This document shows, piece by piece, positions 26,254-35,196 of a DNA stretch of 64,000 nt. The stretch is from Caminicella sporogenes DSM 14501 (lineage in GTDB: Bacteria; Bacillota; Clostridia; Peptostreptococcales; Caminicellaceae). The notes under the pieces were generated by a model. That model was given only the letters and a program-made list of their open reading frames with translations. It was not told the origin of the DNA and did not search any database. The position numbers were made by a program, and so were the translations under genes. Numbering within the stretch: position 1 is the stretch's first letter; every line of letters begins with the position of its first letter. The stretch lies in the NCBI RefSeq assembly GCF_900142285.1, contig NZ_FRAJ01000003.1, forward strand, positions 354,327 through 418,326, written 5' to 3'.

Positions 26254-27060
26254 TTGAACGAAGGAGGTAATGATACTAACAAAATAAAAAATAATAGTTT
26301 ATTACAAAATTCATATTTAATTCATAGTCATGTCATAAAAAATTGTATAAATTCTCCAACAGAAATAGAATTTCTTGAAAAAAATATAATCTCTAAAATA
26401 CCAATTATAATTTCAAAAAAAAATATCAATATTTGTATTTCTAAAGTTATTAAATTTTTCAACAGCATTGACCAAATTTTATCCATAAAAAACAACTTAA
26501 TAATAGAAAAAATAACTTTTTTTGAAAAAGTAAACATATTAAATATTAAAGGAAAAATTAAAAAAATAATAACATATACTCAAAAAAACACTATTTCACA
26601 ATGTAAAAATTCACTTAAAAGCTTGATTATATATATACCATTCGATATAAATATAGAAACTAATATAAATCTTGACGTCAATTATAAAAACAATCTTAAC
26701 GAAATATACTGCGAACCTGTATTTTCTAAAATACTTGATAAGTTTCTAATAGGTGATGATAAAAAAAATATTTATAACATCATAAATTTAATTTTACAAA
26801 TTAATATATTACAAAATCAATATATAAATATTAATACTAATAATTATAAAATTGACAAATCTTTTGACAATAATAATTTTGATAATAAAATGTTAAATGA
26901 AGAATATACTAATTTCTCTGACCAAAATTTAGATAATAATTTATCTAATAAAAATAATATAAATAATACTCAAAAATTTATACTTCTACAAAATAAAAAA
27001 TTCAAAAAAAACAAGATTTTAATAATCTTTTTACTATATTATCTTCTAAATATAAAATAA
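26254..27060 (+). CDS. Divergent, Asn/Lys/Ile-rich relative of the coat-like protein
   Basis: About 268 residues. Its first half aligns by eye with the preceding protein (VIKNCINSPTEIEFLEKNIISKIPIII matches VVESCINDPIDITAIEEAVIAKIPVVL). The second half is rich in Asn and Lys and ends in KKFKKNKILIIFLLYYLLNIK, a hydrophobic tail that could anchor it. The start is uncertain: a TTG at 26254 has AAAGG about 10 bases upstream and is preferred; a TTG at 26245 sits too close. The coding sequence is extremely AT-rich. It may be a fast-evolving paralogue. Confidence 0.55.
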   Translation: MNEGGNDTNKIKNNSLLQNSYLIHSHVIKNCINSPTEIEFLEKNIISKIPIIISKKNINICISKVIKFFNSIDQILSIKNNLIIEKITFFEKVNILNIKGKIKKIITYTQKNTISQCKNSLKSLIIYIPFDINIETNINLDVNYKNNLNEIYCEPVFSKILDKFLIGDDKKNIYNIINLILQINILQNQYININTNNYKIDKSFDNNNFDNKMLNEEYTNFSDQNLDNNLSNKNNINNTQKFILLQNKKFKKNKILIIFLLYYLLNIK

Positions 27061-27084
27061 ACAGCCAAATGACTGTTTATTTTA
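27053..27084. terminator. Bidirectional terminator between convergent genes
   Basis: TAAAATAAACAG and CTGTTTATTTTA form a 12-bp stem overlapping the stop codons of the coat-like gene and of orr. Confidence 0.8.
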
Positions 27085-28147
27085 TATTTTTATATACATA
27101 TTCAGATGTAGCTAATTGAAGCAGCCCACCATATTCTAAATTAAATATAATTTCATCTCCGACTTTATATTTTTTCTCACTATCTGTAACATCTACAATT
27201 AGATGATCACTGCTCGCACCAAGTATTTCTATTTTTTCATCTACAGGAATTAAATTATCTGGATTGACATCCTGTCTACCTATAGCCAATATAGCTCTCT
27301 TTCTAATACCTTTATCTTCAAATGTCGGTTTATTACCAAATGCATCCATTCCTATTTCTCCAATAGGCACTGAAGGCTTTTCCTTTAATTCTATGACTTC
27401 TGCAACCAACTTAAATGCATCTTGATAAGTATTTTCTATTATATTACCATAAGCTGTTTCCCTACCTAAAACTATAGATTCACCCAATCTTAAATTATTT
27501 ATTCTCATAGGCATTTCATTCTTCTGTACTAGATGTATGCTACTCGAATTGCCTCCAGAAATAATTTTTAATTCAATATCAAATTTTTTACTTATTTTTT
27601 CAGCTATTTCTTGTAATTTGCCTAAATTCTCTTTACTTGGAATAACTCCTCCATAACATGTTAAATTAGTTCCTATTCCAATTAATTTTACACCTTTTAA
27701 TTTTAAAATTTTTTCTACAATTTCTTCTACATTATTAATATCTGCCCAAACGCCTTCTCTTAAATCTCCTAAATCTAACATTAATATAATATTATGAACT
27801 TTTCCAAGTTTTAATGCTTCTTCAGATAATTTTTCAATAGTTTTGATTTCAGAATTAAGACTTATATCAGCATATTTTACAACTTCATGAACCTGACTAA
27901 TCATTGGTAATCTTAACAACATTTTAGGACAATTTATATTTTTAACTTTTTTTAAATTTTCAATTCTTGAATCAGCTAAAATCTTTACTCCATTTTCAAC
28001 CATAACCTGTGCTACTTCTGGAATAGCACAAAAAACTTTTGTTACTCCTGCTAAATCTATTCCATGCTTATTACACAACTTTACAAGCGTCTTTGTATTA
28101 TGTCTTATCTTGCTCAATTCTATTTCAAGTCTTGGACATTTTGACAT
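27077..28147 (-). CDS. orr: Ornithine racemase
   Basis: 356 residues, a PLP-dependent alanine/ornithine racemase of the YhfX-like group. The N-terminal LEIELSKIRHNTKTLVKLC and the PLP-lysine context GVTKVFC are visible, then a TIM barrel with IISGGNSSSIHLV and LGESIVLGRETAYGNII. It converts L- to D-ornithine, the substrate of OraSE, and the gene closes the ornithine operon. The ATG at 28147, behind GGAGGG, is preferred over an in-frame ATG nine codons upstream without spacing for a ribosome binding site. Confidence 0.85.
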   Translation of the reverse strand: MSKCPRLEIELSKIRHNTKTLVKLCNKHGIDLAGVTKVFCAIPEVAQVMVENGVKILADSRIENLKKVKNINCPKMLLRLPMISQVHEVVKYADISLNSEIKTIEKLSEEALKLGKVHNIILMLDLGDLREGVWADINNVEEIVEKILKLKGVKLIGIGTNLTCYGGVIPSKENLGKLQEIAEKISKKFDIELKIISGGNSSSIHLVQKNEMPMRINNLRLGESIVLGRETAYGNIIENTYQDAFKLVAEVIELKEKPSVPIGEIGMDAFGNKPTFEDKGIRKRAILAIGRQDVNPDNLIPVDEKIEILGASSDHLIVDVTDSEKKYKVGDEIIFNLEYGGLLQLATSEYVYKNIK

Positions 28148-28181
28148 ATTTTTTCCCTCCATATATATTTTCAAAGTTTTT

Positions 28182-28203
28182 AAAGCCGGATATAACCGGC
28201 TTT
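28182..28203 (-). repeat. Intergenic hairpin between the reactivase gene and orr
   Basis: AAAGCCGG and CCGGCTTT pair around a 6-base loop. No T-run follows on the minus strand, so it is probably a processing or stabilising hairpin, or at most a weak terminator. Confidence 0.4.
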
Positions 28204-29575
28204 AATCTATTTGCAAACTTTCTTTTAATAGTTTCAAAGAAGCTTCTTTGTATTTTTTTGATAAAACTCCTAAAGAAGCCATTATATAATCATTATCTAT
28301 AAGTATCTTTGCTTCTTTATTTGGAAGTAGCTTATCTCCTTTATTGCTAAGTGCTATTTGTTTTAAAATATTTACTCTGTTAGGAAGCCTTGTTAAAGCA
28401 CCTCCTGTTCCTATAATCCATTTTATATTAGTCAAATCTTTTCCTTCTGCCAATGTCTTTTTCCCGCTGCTTCCATACAAATCTCTAAATCCCCCTGCAT
28501 GCCTATGAACAGAGGTAATAACTGCTTCAAGAGTAAGTCTTTCAACAAATCTTTTTTCAAGTTCTGTTTCAGGAATAGGTTTATGATTATTTATAAGCTC
28601 ATCTATTTTATCTAAATCTACTTTTAAATCATTAGCTATTTTTTCTCTTCCTATCCTTTCTAAAACATTTTTCATATTTACAAATACTCCTAAATCTCCT
28701 TCAACTGTTCTCTTAGCTACAGGTTCCGGACTGATAAGTATTCTATTTACTTTTTCGCTTCCTTCTGTTACAGAATGAACGTCTGTAGTAGCGCCTCCTA
28801 CATCAAGAGTCATTAAATCGCCTATATATTCTTTTAAAAGTTTTGAAGCTTCCATAACTGCACCCGGTGTAGGAATGATAGGTCCGCTCACAAGTTCTCT
28901 AACTTTTGTCATTCCCGGTGCATGTATTATATGGTCTTCAAATGCATCTTGAATAACTTTACGTGTAGGTTCCACATTGAGAACATCTACTTTAGGGTAC
29001 ACATTCTCCACTATATATAATAAATGTGATTTTCCCTTTTCTTCAAATATTTCCCGCACATCTTCATGATTTTCTATATTTCCAGCATATATAACAGGTA
29101 CTTCTAAATCCAAATCAGCTATAATTTCAGAATTATAAAGAGCCGTATCTCTCTCTCCGTAATCCACACCCCCAGCTATTAAAACTATATTTGGATTTAT
29201 ATTTTTTATTTTTTTTATATCAGACCTTCTAAGTTTTCCAGATGTAACTAGATGAATATTTGCCCCCGCTCCTAATGCTGCTTCTCTGGCTGCTCTGACA
29301 GTCATATCATATACTAGTCCGTGCACTGTCATTTTTAAACCACCTGCAGCACTACTTGTCGCAAACATTTCATCATATTCAAAATTTTTTACACCTAAAT
29401 TTTTCTTTAAACTCTCTATGGCATTATTTAAACCTATATTAACATCGCCTTCTAAAACAGTTGTAGGAGCTTGACCTTGCCCTAAAAATTTAGGATTATC
29501 GGTATCTATTCCATCAAAAGCATTTACAACTGTCGTAGTACTACCTATTTCAGCAATTAACATATTAATTTTCAT
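28202..29575 (-). CDS. GlmL/MutL-like ATPase of the ornithine aminomutase operon
   Basis: 457 residues with an ASKHA ATPase fold: MLIAEIGSTTTVVNAFDG at the start and TLDVGGATTDVHSVTEG near 250. Members accompany B12-dependent mutases (GlmL with glutamate mutase) and probably reactivate them, here OraSE; that link is inferred from position. I start at the ATG 29575, where the family N-terminus begins and GAAGGG lies upstream; it overlaps the end of oraE by 11 bases. The frame runs farther upstream inside oraE. Confidence 0.82.
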   Translation of the reverse strand: MKINMLIAEIGSTTTVVNAFDGIDTDNPKFLGQGQAPTTVLEGDVNIGLNNAIESLKKNLGVKNFEYDEMFATSSAAGGLKMTVHGLVYDMTVRAAREAALGAGANIHLVTSGKLRRSDIKKIKNINPNIVLIAGGVDYGERDTALYNSEIIADLDLEVPVIYAGNIENHEDVREIFEEKGKSHLLYIVENVYPKVDVLNVEPTRKVIQDAFEDHIIHAPGMTKVRELVSGPIIPTPGAVMEASKLLKEYIGDLMTLDVGGATTDVHSVTEGSEKVNRILISPEPVAKRTVEGDLGVFVNMKNVLERIGREKIANDLKVDLDKIDELINNHKPIPETELEKRFVERLTLEAVITSVHRHAGGFRDLYGSSGKKTLAEGKDLTNIKWIIGTGGALTRLPNRVNILKQIALSNKGDKLLPNKEAKILIDNDYIMASLGVLSKKYKEASLKLLKESLQID

Positions 29576-31784
29576 TTTGTTCCATTTCCCTTCTTTTCTT
29601 AACAAGGAATGTTGCCACATGAATTCCTTTTGAACCTCTACCAAATCCTGCATCTACGCCTTGTTGAACAGCTATTTCTGGAGTAACTTGTGTTCCACCA
29701 CAAGCTATGATAATTTTATCTCTTATACCTTTTTCTACACAATATTCATGTATCCTCTTCATATTTTTATAATGAATATCATCATGACTAATTATTGTTG
29801 AAGCTAATATAGCATCTGCATTCAATTCTATAGCTGCATCTACAAGTTTTTCTATAGGACAAGAAGTTCCCAAATATACAACTTCTATACCCCATTTCTC
29901 TATTCCACCATGTTTAATATCTATTACTTCACGAAGCCCAACTGAATGTTCATCTTCACCCACAGTTGCAGCAACAACTTTCATTGGCTTTCTTTCAATT
30001 TCTGCCCAAAGTTCTTCATCACTTAAAACTTCAGGTTCAGGTGGAATTTCCAATTTACTTATATCTACATCAAATTCTAATTTGCCTTTTAATTGAACCC
30101 TTGTACCTTCAGCTGGATGAAGAATTTCAAGATGAATAACTTCTGGATCTTGAAGATTCATTTTCTTAGCAAATTCTATAGCAGCAAATTCAGCTATTCT
30201 CTTATTAGTTGGTAAAAATAATTCGACTTGAACAGTTCCATCAGCTAACCATTCTACTTCAGGCTTTATATAATTTGAATTTCTATATTTTTCAGTTTCA
30301 TCTAAACGTTTATATACATTATCATTTTCATCTAACTCATCAATAAATATAATTTTTTCAGGCTTTTCAAATGTACATCCGTCTATAAGTTTTGATGGAT
30401 TATCTACTGCATCAGGGTCATACTGAGCAACATTATTATATCCATAATGAGCTGTAACAGGAGCCATATAGTCTTCATCTCTTTCAAATACTGTTCCTGC
30501 ACCAACTCCTCCATCAATTTTTCTTCCTATACCATCTCCATTTCTCTCTGGATACATACCTGAATCAACAAAAAATCCTTTTTCTACAGCTTCAAAATAT
30601 CCTCCTACTTCAATAATTTCTTCTAAAAAGAGAACTGCTCTTTCTTTTAACTCCCTAACTTTTTCAGGTAAATACCCTTCCTTTTTAAGTTCAACCATTT
30701 CAAGCAAACTATCAAGTCCTACTAAAGTTTGTTTAGCTGTATCACAAGCTTCTATATTGTACATATGCCATGGAACATTTCTTCCCTCATCAGGAGTTAT
30801 TGTAGATTGAATATCTGCCCTTGTAAGTTTTGAAATCATCATATTCATTACATGAGTTACTGTAGCTTCTCTTGATGAAGAAGTAATATACTTAGTATTT
30901 TGTTGTGCTCTCATTTTGTATTCATCAAAGAAATCTCTTAGTGCAACAGCATATGGAAGGTCATACTTCATACATGGTACAGGTGAAGCTGAAGGCGGTA
31001 CTGTTGAAAGGCAAATGTTTTCCTTCTTCATACCAACTTTATATGAATACATAGCATTTATACCATGCTGCACCATAAGTTCAGGCATTACTTTCCAAGC
31101 ATCTCTTGCTGTTGCATTTGCATTATGTGCTCCATCTATCTGAGCCATATCTGCCCAAGCCATTATTTTTTTTGATTCTGCAGCATCAACAAAAGAACGC
31201 ACCATATTTATGTTTCTATAAAGAACATTATACTGTGGGTCTTGGTGAGCACCATTAACTCCTTCTTCAGCAAACATAACTGCTATATCAGGACCTGCAA
31301 CACCAGATACATAGGAATGATAATTTATAGGTCTTCCTACTTCTTCTTCTATTAAATCTAAAGCTTTTCTTTGAGCTCTAACTTGTTTTCTAGTTACAGG
31401 AATACCTCCTATACCTTGTGGAGTACCTTCTATAAGTCCATCATAATGAGATTGTCCTGCTGTTCTAATAACCATTATATGGTCAGCACCATGCCATGCA
31501 GCCATTCTCATTCTTCTTATATCATCTTCAAATCTTCCTGAAGCTATTTCAGTTGTAATAGTTTCTTGAGGCTGAGGGTCTAAATTATCAAAATATTGAA
31601 CAGCTGCCGGAATACCTATTGAATTCTTTAAAGATTCTGAACAATCATGATAAACATGAGGTCCAATCTTTAATTCGTCAACTTTCTTTCTCCAAGTCCA
31701 TCCCCTTCTCTTTGGTCTATAATTTTCTAAATCACTTAATATCTCTCTTATATCCAACTTTTCATTAGGGTTTAACTTTTTCAT
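29565..31784 (-). CDS. oraE: D-ornithine 4,5-aminomutase, B12-binding large subunit
   Basis: 739 residues, the usual OraE length. A TIM-barrel/PLP part occupies most of the protein and a Rossmann-type cobalamin domain the C-terminus, with the DxHxxG lower-ligand motif as DEHSVGL near residue 616 and GTSCPIEK. The enzyme uses adenosylcobalamin and PLP to convert D-ornithine to 2,4-diaminopentanoate. Its start overlaps the oraS stop by one base (TAATG-like). Confidence 0.95.
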   Translation of the reverse strand: MKKLNPNEKLDIREILSDLENYRPKRRGWTWRKKVDELKIGPHVYHDCSESLKNSIGIPAAVQYFDNLDPQPQETITTEIASGRFEDDIRRMRMAAWHGADHIMVIRTAGQSHYDGLIEGTPQGIGGIPVTRKQVRAQRKALDLIEEEVGRPINYHSYVSGVAGPDIAVMFAEEGVNGAHQDPQYNVLYRNINMVRSFVDAAESKKIMAWADMAQIDGAHNANATARDAWKVMPELMVQHGINAMYSYKVGMKKENICLSTVPPSASPVPCMKYDLPYAVALRDFFDEYKMRAQQNTKYITSSSREATVTHVMNMMISKLTRADIQSTITPDEGRNVPWHMYNIEACDTAKQTLVGLDSLLEMVELKKEGYLPEKVRELKERAVLFLEEIIEVGGYFEAVEKGFFVDSGMYPERNGDGIGRKIDGGVGAGTVFERDEDYMAPVTAHYGYNNVAQYDPDAVDNPSKLIDGCTFEKPEKIIFIDELDENDNVYKRLDETEKYRNSNYIKPEVEWLADGTVQVELFLPTNKRIAEFAAIEFAKKMNLQDPEVIHLEILHPAEGTRVQLKGKLEFDVDISKLEIPPEPEVLSDEELWAEIERKPMKVVAATVGEDEHSVGLREVIDIKHGGIEKWGIEVVYLGTSCPIEKLVDAAIELNADAILASTIISHDDIHYKNMKRIHEYCVEKGIRDKIIIACGGTQVTPEIAVQQGVDAGFGRGSKGIHVATFLVKKRREMEQNEN

Positions 31785-32161
31785 TATTCATTCCCCCCTT
31801 TGAATATTCTTACTGCGTCGTCCCAATGTTTCCCTTCTATCATTTCAAGGCCTGCTTGCCTTAGAGGAATGTTTTTTTCTTTAGATATTCTATAAACAAT
31901 ATGACCTACACCTTTTCCCATCAAACCCCTATCTATTGCTCCTTCTACTAATGGTTTAGCTTCTAAACTCGAAAAACCCATTCTCAATAAAACTGAACGT
32001 TCTATTGATGGAGTAGTATGGGTTCTAGCAAGTTCAAGTAGGGGGTCTACAATTTTCTCAAGCAATTCCCAAAATCTTGCTTTTAATTCTTCATCTGTTA
32101 AATTTGCAAGATGTTTTCTTCTCTCTTGAAAGTCATCTTCTCTTTTTATATATCCCTTCAT
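31784..32161 (-). CDS. oraS: D-ornithine 4,5-aminomutase small subunit
   Basis: 125 residues, the OraS size: YIKREDDFQERRKHLANLTDEELKARFWELLEKIVDPLLELARTHT. It forms the aminomutase with OraE. It follows ortB in the same direction, with a GGAGGGAAGT ribosome binding site. Confidence 0.93.
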   Translation of the reverse strand: MKGYIKREDDFQERRKHLANLTDEELKARFWELLEKIVDPLLELARTHTTPSIERSVLLRMGFSSLEAKPLVEGAIDRGLMGKGVGHIVYRISKEKNIPLRQAGLEMIEGKHWDDAVRIFKGGNE

Positions 32162-32182
32162 AGACTTCCCTCCGTTTTAAAA

Positions 32183-33604
32183 TTATTTTATATTGACATT
32201 CAATTCATTAAGAATATCCTCAACAAATTGACGGTTAGATTTTGTTTCATCAACTAAAAATATTAAATCTTCCTCTGAAATTTCAGTTGCATTATTATTT
32301 TTTATAGCATTTTTAATATAAGAAGCTCTTATTTTATTCATATCTAAATCAACTGCTTTAATTAACTTAGGATGCTCAGGTAAAATGATATTTTTACCGG
32401 GTACTTCTTCTCTTGGATTTCCAAACTTTACTTCTATTCCATTTTCCCTAGCAAATGAAAGTTGAGGTTGAATATGTTTTCCTGCTCCCGTATATTCTGT
32501 TTCCTGAACAACTATTATTTTATCTTCATCTAATTCTTGAGCTAAGCTAAATGCAGCTGCTAAAGAAGTATTTCCTGCCGGTCCTCTTTCAAGTCCTTCA
32601 AGTTGTGCTAAAACTTCAGTCATATAAAATACTTCACCTTGATTAATCGTTACATATCTATCCATATATCTGAGTGGTCTTGCAGCAGACCTCGGTACAT
32701 CAGAACGGTCAGGCCAAGTAGCAAATGGCATTCCAAAACCTGTATGTCCAGTTGTAAAAGATTTTTTATTAAACTGCTTGTCTGAAGCCATATGAAGTCC
32801 TTTTAAATTTACACTAGCTCCTACAACAATAGTTTCTTTTGCTCCAGCTTTTAAAAGCCCTCTAGCTGTCCCAGTCAAGTTTCCTCCCCCTGCATTAGTA
32901 CAAACAACTACATCAGGGTCTTTTCCTTCTCTCTCTCTCATCTGCATGGCAATTTCATAACCAAGTGTTTCTACTCCTGCAATTCCAAATGGAGTATATA
33001 ATGATGCATTAAAATAACCTGTCTCTTCTAATAGCTTTAAGAAAGTATAAAAAAGCTCCGGTCCAACTGTCAGCTGAACAACTTCTGCACCATACGCTTC
33101 ACATTTTCTTGCTTTTTCAATTATTTCAGGCTGTCCTACTCCCCTGCTGTCATAACACTCTTGAACTATAATACATTTTAAGCCATGCATAGCTGCTTGA
33201 CTTGCAACTGCAGCACCATAATTCCCACTAGTTGCAGCTATTACCCCTTTATATCCAAGTTTTTTTGCATGGTATACAGCATTGGCTGCTCTTCTAGCTT
33301 TAAAACTTCCTGAAGGATTACATGCTTCATCTTTTATAAAAATTCTAGCACCCTTTCCCTTTGGAGAAAGTTTTCTTGCTAAATTTGTTAAATTTTTTAG
33401 CTCTAAAATTGGTGTATTGCCTACTCCTGTTGAACCTTGTATATTTTTCATTTCTTCAAGAGTATATCCCGTTTCTTTCATCATTCCTTCATAGTCAAAA
33501 GCTATTCCAGAATACTCAAATCTCTCATAATCTATTCCTACCGCTTTTTTCATTATTTCATTTTTTCTAGACATAACTGCTTCATAACTCATATCCTTAG
33601 TCAT
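32183..33604 (-). CDS. ortB: 2-amino-4-ketopentanoate thiolase, beta subunit (PLP)
   Basis: 473 residues of the threonine-synthase-like PLP fold. The PLP lysine is in NPSGSFKARRA near residue 100, and ATSGNYGAAVASQAA and TNAGGGNLTG bind the cofactor. With OrtA it cleaves 2-amino-4-ketopentanoate with CoA to acetyl-CoA and alanine. I prefer the ATG at 33604 (GGAGG 9 bases upstream). It overlaps the ortA stop by 8 bases. Confidence 0.93.
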   Translation of the reverse strand: MTKDMSYEAVMSRKNEIMKKAVGIDYERFEYSGIAFDYEGMMKETGYTLEEMKNIQGSTGVGNTPILELKNLTNLARKLSPKGKGARIFIKDEACNPSGSFKARRAANAVYHAKKLGYKGVIAATSGNYGAAVASQAAMHGLKCIIVQECYDSRGVGQPEIIEKARKCEAYGAEVVQLTVGPELFYTFLKLLEETGYFNASLYTPFGIAGVETLGYEIAMQMREREGKDPDVVVCTNAGGGNLTGTARGLLKAGAKETIVVGASVNLKGLHMASDKQFNKKSFTTGHTGFGMPFATWPDRSDVPRSAARPLRYMDRYVTINQGEVFYMTEVLAQLEGLERGPAGNTSLAAAFSLAQELDEDKIIVVQETEYTGAGKHIQPQLSFARENGIEVKFGNPREEVPGKNIILPEHPKLIKAVDLDMNKIRASYIKNAIKNNNATEISEEDLIFLVDETKSNRQFVEDILNELNVNIK

Positions 33605-33902
33605 GGTCTTCACCTCCAAACAAAATATCTTTTACTTGAAGACCTATTTGAAGAAGTTCTGGAACACATGAACCAAAATTATGCTTATAAGATGGATTTA
33701 CTTCTATCAATTTTCCATAAACTTCTCTTCCAGTCATAGTTCTTATTTTAACTTCATCTCCAATTTCTGCATCTTCTAATAAAAACCCTTTAACCCACAT
33801 TTCTAAAGGAACTTTTTTCGTATCATCAGGCACTTGTGGTGCCCTTTCTTCAGGCTTTAACACAATATTATGCACTAAAACCCATTCACCTTTTTTAACC
33901 AA
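33597..33902 (-). CDS. ortA: 2-amino-4-ketopentanoate thiolase, alpha subunit
   Basis: 101 residues, the small OrtA subunit: GEWVLVHNIVLKPEERAPQVPDDTKKVPLEMWVKG. It lies between ord and ortB and overlaps ortB, as in other ornithine-degrading clostridia. Confidence 0.92.
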   Translation of the reverse strand: MVKKGEWVLVHNIVLKPEERAPQVPDDTKKVPLEMWVKGFLLEDAEIGDEVKIRTMTGREVYGKLIEVNPSYKHNFGSCVPELLQIGLQVKDILFGGEDHD

Positions 33903-33930
33903 TTATCATTCACCTGCCTTAGATAATATA

Positions 33931-34980
33931 TTATTTTCTCTTTATAAATTCTCTCATATCGCCCATAATAGCTCTTGGTACTGGTAAATCTATCATTGTC
34001 TTTAAACCTGGTTCAGCATTTATCACATGTGGAATCATATTTACACACATAGCTATGGTTCCTAATCCACCATCTACTTCAGGTTTTATTGACATATTTA
34101 CTTCTGGAGTTCCTTTTATAGTTATATAATCTCCCGTATAAGTTCCTTCCATTTCTGGCTCTATCTGCTGAGGATGTATCATATCTATTTTTACTTCGCC
34201 ATTTACATAACCTTGTCCAGTCATATTTACTCCAGCAACATTTCCAGCTGCAGCAAAACCATATTTTGATTTTCTATCTACTGAAGTAACTATTGGTGCC
34301 ATTTGCTGTTCAAATTTATCAATTTTCCATCCAATTGCATCTGCGATCATTTTTACTGATTCAGCAAATCCAACATGTCCTGATAACGTTCCATTTTCAA
34401 CGCCTTTATTAAATTCCTCTACTGTCAATCCTACACCTTGTTCTTCCATTACTGCAGGTCCAAATGGTGACAAACTATTCACTCTTTTAGCCTGTATATA
34501 TTCAACATCTGTCATACAACCAGTCAGACACACAACTAATAAATCCATTATTAAACCTGGATTAATACCTGTTCCCAAAATAGTTACACCATTTTCTTTA
34601 GCTATCTTGTCAAGCTCTGCTGCAAGTTCTGGGTTTTGAGCTTGAGGATAAGCCATTTCCTCTGCAGTTGAAATCACATTTACCTTTTTTTCTAAAGCAA
34701 ATTTTAATCTTGGAAAAGCTTCTTTTGTAAAAGAATCCGTAGCACATAGACAAACATCACAACACCCTTCAGTCAATACTTCTTCGATATTCGGATTAAT
34801 AATAACCGGTTTTCTTTCTCCTCTTTCAATACCTAAAACTTCATACATATCTTTTCCAACTCTAGCTTTATTTCTATCACACACACCTACTATTTCTACT
34901 CCCTTTTTTTTGAGGAGTACCTTAGCCATACCACTGCCCATTGCTCCAAAACCCCAAATCACTATTTTTATATTTTCCAT
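33931..34980 (-). CDS. ord: 2,4-diaminopentanoate dehydrogenase
   Basis: 349 residues with an N-terminal NAD(P)-binding fold (VIWGFGAMGSGMAKVLLKKKGVEIVGVCD) of the DapB-like type. It oxidatively deaminates 2,4-diaminopentanoate to 2-amino-4-ketopentanoate. The ATG at 34980 with GGAGGTG fits the conserved N-terminus; 21 further in-frame residues are discarded. First gene of the operon, behind a sigma-54 promoter. Confidence 0.93.
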   Translation of the reverse strand: MENIKIVIWGFGAMGSGMAKVLLKKKGVEIVGVCDRNKARVGKDMYEVLGIERGERKPVIINPNIEEVLTEGCCDVCLCATDSFTKEAFPRLKFALEKKVNVISTAEEMAYPQAQNPELAAELDKIAKENGVTILGTGINPGLIMDLLVVCLTGCMTDVEYIQAKRVNSLSPFGPAVMEEQGVGLTVEEFNKGVENGTLSGHVGFAESVKMIADAIGWKIDKFEQQMAPIVTSVDRKSKYGFAAAGNVAGVNMTGQGYVNGEVKIDMIHPQQIEPEMEGTYTGDYITIKGTPEVNMSIKPEVDGGLGTIAMCVNMIPHVINAEPGLKTMIDLPVPRAIMGDMREFIKRK

Positions 34981-35039
34981 AACAAAACACCTCCAAATAT
35001 ACTTTGCATTTAAGACTTTTTCTATAATAATAAATAAAA

Positions 35040-35055
35040 GCAATTATCATGCCAA
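35040..35055 (-). promoter_or_regulatory. Sigma-54 promoter of the ornithine operon
   Basis: TTGGCATGATAATTGC on the minus strand. It has GG and GC 10 bases apart (TGGCA-N..TTGC), matching the -24/-12 consensus TGGCAC-N5-TTGC with one mismatch. Transcription would start near 35028, some 48 bases before the ord ATG. A sigma-54 activator is encoded just upstream. Confidence 0.85.
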
Positions 35056-35141
35056 TTTTTTTAGAAGGATTTTTCCGAAAATTTATAAAAATGATTAAGT
35101 TTTTCTCTCTTTTTTCATATTTATAAGAATATTTAATCGTT

Positions 35142-35196
35142 TTCAAAAAAATAACCGCAAAATATTTTGCTAATAACAGCAAAATATTTTGCGGTT
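35142..35196 (-). terminator. Terminator of the sigma-54 activator gene, doubling as a putative activator site
   Basis: An 18-bp stem (35153-35170 with 35179-35196) overlaps the stop codon at 35195 and is followed by a run of seven T on the minus strand. Each arm contains the perfect palindrome GCAAAATATTTTGC (35157-35170 and 35179-35192), so the DNA also carries two tandem dyad sites, about 110 and 132 bp upstream of the -24 element at 35053. Confidence 0.8.
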
